Source of the DNA: Cristatella mucedo
Taxonomy: Eukaryota > Bryozoa > Phylactolaemata > Cristatellidae
Assembly: GCA_009760855.2 (NCBI GenBank)
Contig: WPIO01000013.1
Span: 4,577,001-4,641,000 of the forward strand
Direction: 5' to 3'
Length of the DNA: 64,000 bases
The notes beneath the pieces were generated by a model. The model was given only the letters and a program-made list of their open reading frames with translations, was not told where the DNA came from and ran no database searches. Positions within the stretch are counted from its first letter, which is position 1. Every line of letters begins with the position of its first letter. The position numbers and the translations under genes were made by a program. Shown here in pieces: positions 57,640 through 64,000 of the stretch.

Positions 57640-57975
57640 GCGTGATCAGGTACTAGTGCAGATCCGTAAGAAGTGGTGATATGGCAACTGCCACGTTCAT
57701 GAAGGATAAGCCTGACTGCTGAGTTTTTCGCCAACTGTTAACTTCTGATTGCACAGGCCGACAGACCTGCAAGTAGTGAGGTACAAAAGTTGAAACGGGA
57801 TGTCACAAATGCATCGACCACATGGATGTTTTATGCCTGTTTTATGCCTTTTATGTCTAAAAAAGGCCCTAATTTTGCAATACTGAATATTACTGAAAGT
57901 AGGCGAACTTGACTGTGGAGAAGAAGTGGTCGTCTAGTGAAAAGGTCACATTGGAACAGGACACTCGATTCCGTG
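57640..57975 (-). mobile_element. diverged LINE ORF fragment
   Basis: Minus-strand remains of the CRSCHIT..LTDLH segment and of the LHNIAKLGP and SLDDHF region upstream. The 3' UTR is absent. Confidence 0.75.
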
Positions 57976-58494
57976 CAAACGCTACAGGAGATATAATGCC
58001 CAAACCTATTTAGATAGATGTTTTTGATTTCTGAATAGCATCCGGTTTGCCCATGATGAGTGAGCTGGTTGTAATGTCACATAATTTGAGTAAGTGTGTT
58101 GACATTCAAGTGCAGCTGTCAGTAATAAATGCAGCAGGGGAGTTGGAAGAGTTTGAAGTGCAGGACGACAATGCAGGAAGAGAACGAGGGATCCGAGCAC
58201 GACAAATTCCGGCGAAGCCCTGAGCCTAGGAACACGGCTAGCAGGGTCGATGTGCTGCACCAACAGAGGAAGGTATGCCGACAGTAGCGGCACACGGCAA
58301 AAATAAAAAGTGCGCATACCTCCATGTGACAAGTTGGTATCCATAGCATAGAACAGTCAGTAGATTCAACAGCAAGGGGTTGCATGTCCAGCAAAAGCCA
58401 TAGAGTGCAACAACTCTCGTACTACGCCAGTGCAGCTCTCAACTGCCTTGCATGAGCTTTAGATGGACACAACTGGCTACCTATTACATTATTA
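57976..58494. other. no supported feature
   Basis: A 113-codon minus-strand frame at 58006-58344 has no recognisable domain. Confidence 0.4.
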
Positions 58495-58650
58495 GGAGTT
58501 GGCTTGGCTTAGTGGTAAAGGTGCTCTTCGTTAATGACCGAGGTCGAAGGGAATGTATGGATAATCGTGGTCGTGGGCTTGAGTACCGTGGCATATTTGA
58601 AGCACCTGAATAGAGACTAAGTTCTCTTAGGGTGCTATACAAATGAATTA
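58495..58650 (+). mobile_element. composite SINE: tRNA-like head with LINE-type tail
   Basis: TTGGCTTAGTGGTAAAGG (58507) is a canonical Pol III A box. A B-box-like GGGCTTGAGTACC lies about 60 bp on. The tail TTGAAGCACCTGAATAGAGACTAAGTTCTCTTAGGGTGCTATACAAAT keeps the LINE-type stem-loop (AGCACC/GGGTGCT). Confidence 0.65.
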
Positions 58651-59639
58651 TATTAATTTTATTTACTTATTACGGCTTTTTAACATTTAACCATGGATGA
58701 CGACATAACCGGTTACAATTAAAGATCGGGCAATAGTGTTTTGCCATCCATGGTCTTACCGATTTAAAACATCAACGTTTCAGTAAGAGAACACACCTCA
58801 ATTTCTAAACTGAATGCGATTTCTGTCACACCTGCATCAAACAGCACACGGAAACTCATTATTCCCAAACTCTTTTCCTCCGTACGGTCTTAAGAAGGAA
58901 GACGAAGTGAATTAACTCTCTGCCACTGCTTCCCGAGCAAGAACTTGTAAAGCATCTATATGGAGATTCTGTTCTCATGGGGAGCTATAAAAAAATATTA
59001 TTGTGGTTTATTTTATTTTTGTAAGAGAACCCGAGGGCACGAGGCAGTTGAAAGTGGTACTAAGACGATCCTTACGGAATGCTGGCCACTGTAAGCACAC
59101 CGCCAAAAGCACGCATATTCTCAGCGTGCTCTGCTCACTTTGCGTCTTTACATAAGGAGATGCATTGCATTAAATTATAGACAAGCCGATGCTGTAAGTG
59201 CTAGTGTGGATGTTAGTATAACTTGCAGTGTGTCATTAAGTCACCGGACGTTATTATGTCATGCAGCAGCTTTCTCCAGGCAGTGGGTATGTGAGAACTC
59301 ACGTCAAAGTCGCCAAAGAATTTGAGATCGGTTAAAGACATAAAATCGACCAGTCAGAAGACAACCAGATGCAAAGGGGAGTGCTGTGAATAAGTCTTTC
59401 AGACATGCAGGCTACATCAAGAGAATTAAGGAGCCAACAACGGAGTGACAAGACCTTGAAGCATGTCCTGCTCGATAAGTATAAACGCCAAGATAAACGT
59501 GAAGCCATCGCAGCTCCTTCAAAAAATGAGAGACGTCAATGAACTTCTCGTATTCAAAACCCGACCTAGTGGCTCTATTCAGTACCAAATGTAGAGGCGC
59601 TGCAATCGCGCTTTCGGCGATCCTGCCAATAGCTGCATC
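58651..59639. other. no supported feature
   Basis: A further stem-loop-like fragment (AAAGCATCTATATGGAGATTCTGTTCTC) lies at 58949. Otherwise nothing recognised. Confidence 0.4.
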
Positions 59640-61337
59640 CGACAGTGAATGAATTTGAATCACAGCACCCGCTTAGCGATGGGTTTTACGAACTCATGCA
59701 ATAGAAAAATAGAGACGCGTGCATCACCAAAAGTGCGGCGTCGAACTAAAAGGGTCGTGGTCCCGGACTGGGTTCTGGAGGAAATTACCAGCTGCAGTGA
59801 TGCTTGTGCGAAAGAAGTAAGCTTGCCATCTGAGTTTCTGAAAAACAGTCATTTTTGAAAAACAGTGTATCCAATGTCGTAATAATTTCCAGCGCCCTGA
59901 ATTCGGCTAGCGACTGGCAGACGACGACTTCTGTCTTTACCAGCTGCTCGCAACACGTCTTCACGTCAAAATGCAGTTCAATCTCGTACCGAAATTCAGC
60001 TTTTACTTTGCATCGAAAGACATTATTTTGAACAGTTGATTTATTTTTCGATGAAATTTGACAAGCTTGCATGATTGTATGAGCAGATCGCGATAATCGA
60101 CGTCTCCTTTTAATGTATTTATTGTTGCTGATCACTTCCAAGACCTGTACCTGCAAAAGTTGTCCTTTTCATCAATACCGTCACGACCTGTGTTTAAATA
60201 GTTTATCTCATTATTATTCTTCTTGTACAATGGGTCACACACTCCAAGGTGCAAACCATGGTTTAAGCACAGAAGCCCGGTGACATTGATGTAGCTAATG
60301 CATTTCTTATTTACTGCAGCGCCGTCATGAGTATATCTCACCGAATCCCTCTCCATTGTAATTTCAAAAACGCTCTAATACCGTCTCACTGAATCAGTCA
60401 TATCGAGACCACTGCACGAACCAAATCCGCGAACAAGACCCGTCTTGATTGTTGTATTATCACCGCTATCGTGAATATAAACTTCGAAGAATTGAAGTCC
60501 TCTCACGGCTGTATATTCAACCACAGTCATGCTAAACTTTACTCCTCTCGAGTTTTCCCCTTGATGTCGGCGACCGTTTTGTTTCTCTTTTCTTTTTAAA
60601 AAAATGGCCAACTTCACGACATCTCTTTCGTTCGCTGGAAGTTTAAATCCGTTCCGTGAGATTGATTGCCATATATACCTGCTTCTAGTGATAGCTCTAA
60701 TCGATATTCCATTCGTAGCCAGATCGGTAACCATCTCCTCCAGACTCTCTCGCCGAAAAGGAAATCGGCAATTTTTTTTGTTCTCTTATTAGTCACTGGC
60801 TCTTCCTTTGATGTACACCCTCCATTAGTTTGATCAAAATCAATTCCGCGTATTTTAGCTGATTCTTCAACATTGTCGTTGTGTCTCCAGATCATTTGTC
60901 GATTTTCATGCATCGTCCTCATTGACCTTCTAGCTCTTCTGTAATTGGATTCTTTCGTCTTGCGACCTATTCCGAAACTGAAGACACGGCCGAAAAGAAC
61001 ATCAACATTTGTCGATGCCACAAAAAGCTGCTCTTTAACTTTAGTTTTTGGCCAATTCGACTTAATTATCTTAGAAAACCAGTAACACATTCAATGTAAA
61101 TTTAAAAAATCTGTTTTCCGTTACGTATTTTGTATTTGTAATGAACGCTGGAGCTTCATTTGTTGTATCTTTTTGTTCAAAATTTCTGCTGTAAACAGTA
61201 AAACAGTTAAAAAATAGCCTTTTACTTTTTTTATTTTGGGCGAAAAACAGTTGTTTTACTGTGACTGTTAAATAGTCCCCGGAAACCCTACTTGGCATGA
61301 TAGATGCATACCGAATATTATCACGCTGAAGCGGCAA
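59640..61337 (-). mobile_element. hAT transposase remnant, fifth element
   Basis: Minus-strand segments in order: 61071-61337 and 60614-61090 (basic N-terminal part), 60375-60734 (AIFLKRKEKQNGRRHQ, GVKFSMTVVEYTAVRGLQFFEVYIH), 60132-60356 (YTHDGAAVNKK and LCLNHGLHLGVCDPLYKK, matching the hAT TDGA and H-G-x-H-L-A-V-x-D-x-L-Y-K signatures) and 59785-60156. The Asp-Gly and His-Gly motifs are nearly intact, but the frames are separated by stops. It belongs to a different hAT branch from the BED and ZMYM1-like copies. Confidence 0.7.
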
Positions 61338-61744
61338 ACATTGCAGCCTTCGGTTAAAGTCGCTCCGAGTATTTCTAGTCTTAGCTACGGGGTACGGTGC
61401 TCGCCATTCACGACCCAGGTGTTGCTCTTATCGACCCAGGGCGTAGTTCTCCTGCAATGGGCGATCCTCTATTGCTCTATGCAAGTAAGAGGAAGATGGT
61501 GATAACCGCGAAGGTTCTTCTTCCGCTAGATATTTTAATGACACTTTGAAAAGCCGAACTATTTCTTGCATTTCTGGCTCTCGGCACCACCCAGGGAGTT
61601 CGATCACGTTCCAAGCTACTGCTACCAACCCCCGAGTGTGCTGACTCTAAAATACTGTCCGTTTAGCATAAAAACAGCAGCCACACAGAAACACTGACAT
61701 TTGACCAGGCTTTGTGTGCAGTGCAGCTGCTTTGCAGCGCAAGA
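61338..61744. other. no supported feature
   Basis: GACCCAGG occurs twice near 61410-61438. No gene or repeat family recognised. Confidence 0.35.
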
Positions 61745-61960
61745 GTAATAATAATAACAACACGTGTATAGCGCTCTTAGAGAACTTGAATCTCTTTCTA
61801 GGCACTTTACACATTCTGCGAAGGAAGCATGATCGAAAGGCTATTAGCAGCATGCAGTGTCAGCACGCATAACCTTGCAAAGACCGATTCACATGGACAT
61901 ACTAAAAGCTGTCATGAATAGATGCATTTTGACTTTTTTTTAAGCGTCAAGTCAAATGAT
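61745..61960 (-). mobile_element. LINE 3' tail, diverged
   Basis: (ATT)n at 61746-61760, then GCGCTCTTAGAGAACTTGAATCTC and CTAGGCACTTTAC on the plus strand, the reverse complement of the family 3' end. It stops near 61960 without clear ORF. Confidence 0.8.
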
Positions 61961-62453
61961 GTGCTAGGGCGATTCGCCGAGGGACAGCCTCCGCCTGCCA
62001 TTTACGGGCGCCACAAGCAATTACCAAGAATTCGAAAAAGATACACGTCTCTGTTAGCTAGCTTTAGGAGATGGTGCAGCGATTGTTTATGCTTTGGCCG
62101 CAGTGTGCAGCTACCTCGGAGTTTTGAGGGTGGTTTTGCGTCCTGAATGCATTAAGAGTCCGAACTAGTGACTACAGAGAAGCAGTTGCTGAAGAGATAG
62201 CACGAATACGCCAAAACGTTATTTTATATCCTATATTTGACCCTGCTAAACGGTTTGCCGCTCAGGAATAGAACTCCGCTAGCCTCGCCGAGCGCTACAA
62301 CCTTTTACCCGCCCGGCCGGAAACGGAACTCGTTAGAATTGTGGGTACGGTCGACCATTCAAGTCTACCTACCTCGTGGCCGGAATCCGCCAAACCGACA
62401 CCTGCAGTTCACTTATTACTTCTCCGCCTAGTTTTACGTCGAGCGGTGCCAGA
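61961..62453 (+). promoter_or_regulatory. NOP56 upstream region
   Basis: The 490 bp before the NOP56 start codon are moderately GC-rich and lack a TATA box near the gene. A pyrimidine-rich CAACCTTTTACCC at 62298-62310 could contain a TOP-like initiation site. The promoter assignment rests on position only. Confidence 0.35.
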
Positions 62454-63090
62454 ATGGTGGTAAGCGATACCTAAAGTATCTCGTTGGCACATTTTTTGCA
62501 TATTTAGATTGTTGTATGCTTTTAAAATACAATCGCCTGGGGTGTAAAGCCATGTGGAAGTTAGGCGCTAGGTGTACTCGCGAGCTCCGCCCTCGCGTAT
62601 TTCAAGCCTAGTATATGCGGCCAAATAATTTCGGCAAAAATGTTTTCAGAATAGTCTCAGTAGAATCAGGTGCGTCAAGCGGTGTTCCGGCTTGGTCGTG
62701 TTGTGCTCTGCAGCCACCAGTTGGATTCGGTTAACTAAGATGCCCTGTTATGGCCCCGCTGACGCGTGTGTTAGTGTGTTTCGTCTCTCTAGAGCCCCCT
62801 CAGTCAGATGCGCTTGCTCACGTACCTCGCGTTCCTGACCGATATCGTCGCTGTGCTGAATGTGCTGAATGTGTGTTTGCAGGCTCAGCAGCTGTTCATT
62901 CTCTTCGAGCATGCAGCCGGCTACTCCTTGTTCAAAGTCAAAGAGTGCGAGGAAGTGGGCATGTTGCTGCCCCAGGTAGAAGAGAGCGTTACCGATCTGG
63001 CTAGGTTCAACGCCATCGTCAAGCTCGTTGGTTTTTCGCCTTTCAAGTCCGGGCCAAATGCGCTGGACAATTGCAACAGCATATCCGAAG
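62454..63090 (+). CDS. NOP56: NOP56 (box C/D snoRNP core protein), 5' exons
   Basis: Nop56 pairs with Nop58 on fibrillarin in box C/D snoRNPs that 2'-O-methylate rRNA in the nucleolus. Exon 1 is only ATGGTG (62454-62459) followed by GTAAGC. Exon 2 ends at 63090 before GTGGGC, in phase 1. Exon 2 encodes [18 protein letters not shown], the invariant LPQVEESV, then [11 protein letters not shown] and the NSISEG end, which is the NOP5NT domain. A first exon of one or two codons matches the known gene structure. The acceptor is ambiguous: AG occurs at 62882, 62888 and 62891, giving MVAQQLF, MVQLF or MVLF starts, and the middle one best fits the family length. The remaining ~85% of the gene lies beyond the window. 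Confidence 0.9.
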
Positions 63091-64000
63091 GTGGGCAGGA
63101 CATGTTGGCTCGCCTGCCTCGCTCGTCGCGTACGCTTGCGGCTGCATTTCTTTCGGGCGGCTGCCTCAAAAGTGCGAGCTGCTGACGGTGTGTGAGGGGA
63201 GAAGCTCTCCAGCTCATCGGAAGCTCGCCGGATTCGTGCGACTGCTCGTGAAGCTGCTGCGCATCGTCCTGTGGTCGCTTGATCGAATCTGGGCATCATG
63301 TCTCTCACGTTGCTCGCACTCTGCAATAGTCACGAGCTAGGAAACGTTCTGGGTGGAGTCCTGGCAAAAATAGTGCCCAGCGTTTATGTGAAGCGGGCAA
63401 TATTCGAAAGTCGGACCCCACGACCGAAAATGCACATCATCCGATACACATCATCCTTAGCATAGTACCACCTGAAATCGAGAGAGTTGCCAAAGTAGCT
63501 TGTGTAGCTATGCATGCTGTCCCTCCCTCCTTTTTACTAGCAGTCATGTCAATTAGCTGTTGAAAGGATTGTATCTGAGAAGCACTTTTGCTACTAGCCG
63601 TTCAAAAAAAATCAGCCTGAGCCGTACTGCCACGGCGGTGCTGTGTTGGTGGTACTGATAACTTACTAAGATAAAGTTATGTAATGCCATCCTGACTTTC
63701 GTGGATGAGTGAGAGAGCAGTTGGAGTGGAAGCAGTGGTTTTGTAGGACCCCGTGAGTTGCTGACACTGTGTCGTGCTCTTGTCTGCTACCTGGTGTTGC
63801 ATGTATCCCGCTTGCTTCTCTCTGACAGCTCCTGCCCACCCATGCAGATAAAATACAGCTTACCAAAGAACTGTTTTTTGCCGAATGCAGTTTGTTGGAC
63901 ATTTCTGTATCTTTGATGTGCCTTGTTGTATTTACTTGATCATAGTGCTGCTGCTTGTGACAAATAAGATGTTTGTGGTGTCCTAGGAATTCTTCACGAA
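63091..64000 (+). other. NOP56 intron 2 (partial)
   Basis: No further NOP56 exon is seen. NOP56 introns host C/D snoRNAs in other animals, but no convincing RTGATGA/CTGA pair with terminal stem was found here by eye. Short open frames are not coding. Confidence 0.6.

Noticed and set aside
62808-62882. Extended NOP56 N terminus from the ATG at 62808
   Set aside because: The open frame continues upstream, but NOP56 homologues start directly before the LF-x-LFEH segment, and ATGGTG with a GTAAGC donor at 62454 fits the known gene structure better.
63091-64000. Box C/D snoRNA in NOP56 intron 2
   Set aside because: TGATG- and CTGA-like words occur, but no RTGATGA/CTGA pair with a terminal stem at the right spacing was found.

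Overview
The window is animal nuclear DNA, with spliced genes, GT-AG introns and a dense load of retrotransposons, hAT transposons, tRNA-derived SINEs and microsatellites. Nothing in it identifies the species. The repeat mix and the GC-rich, CpG-rich gene environment fit an invertebrate or basal chordate, and that is inference only.

Only two host genes are supported. A six-exon CYP2-clan cytochrome P450 (34527-37519, + strand) has all its core motifs and a predicted length of 495 aa. The first two exons of the snoRNP core gene NOP56 (62454-63090, + strand) lie at the right edge, and the rest of that gene is beyond the window.

Most of the remaining sequence is mobile. One L2/CR1-like LINE family accounts for about 20 5'-truncated copies on both strands. 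They share a C-terminal ORF and a 3' stem-loop followed by (ATT)n. A second LINE family has a different tail (best copy 31495-32490). There are at least five hAT-type elements: a GTF2IRD2-like one (2196-3860), a BED-finger one (6513-8630), two ZMYM1-like ones (18650-19842 and 50930-54545) and another (59640-61337). tRNA-derived SINEs lie at 18232, 25836, 32735 and 42295, and two composite elements carrying the LINE tail lie at 50675 and 58495. Several elements are nested in one another.

The most unusual region is 8631-13126. This AT-rich block starts inside a hAT transposase and ends at a 121-bp foldback. It carries remnants of a Polinton/adintovirus-type DNA virus: a protein-primed DNA polymerase fragment, a double-jelly-roll-like major capsid protein, a YqaJ-type nuclease, a phage-tail-fibre-like protein and, on the other strand, a two-TM protein and two unknown genes. 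The capsid and nuclease frames run about 330 and 283 codons without a frameshift, but contain in-frame stops that are mostly TGA. This could reflect TGA read as Trp in the source virus, or CGA-to-TGA decay. The neighbouring hAT transposase also has only TGA stops in its N-terminal frame, which is a caution against the recoding reading.

GC-rich islands (about 16.0-17.3, 19.9-21.4, 22.9-23.6, 26.4-27.8, 28.7-30.5 and 34.4-38.0 kb) hold many overlapping chance ORFs. Apart from the P450, no gene could be supported in them.
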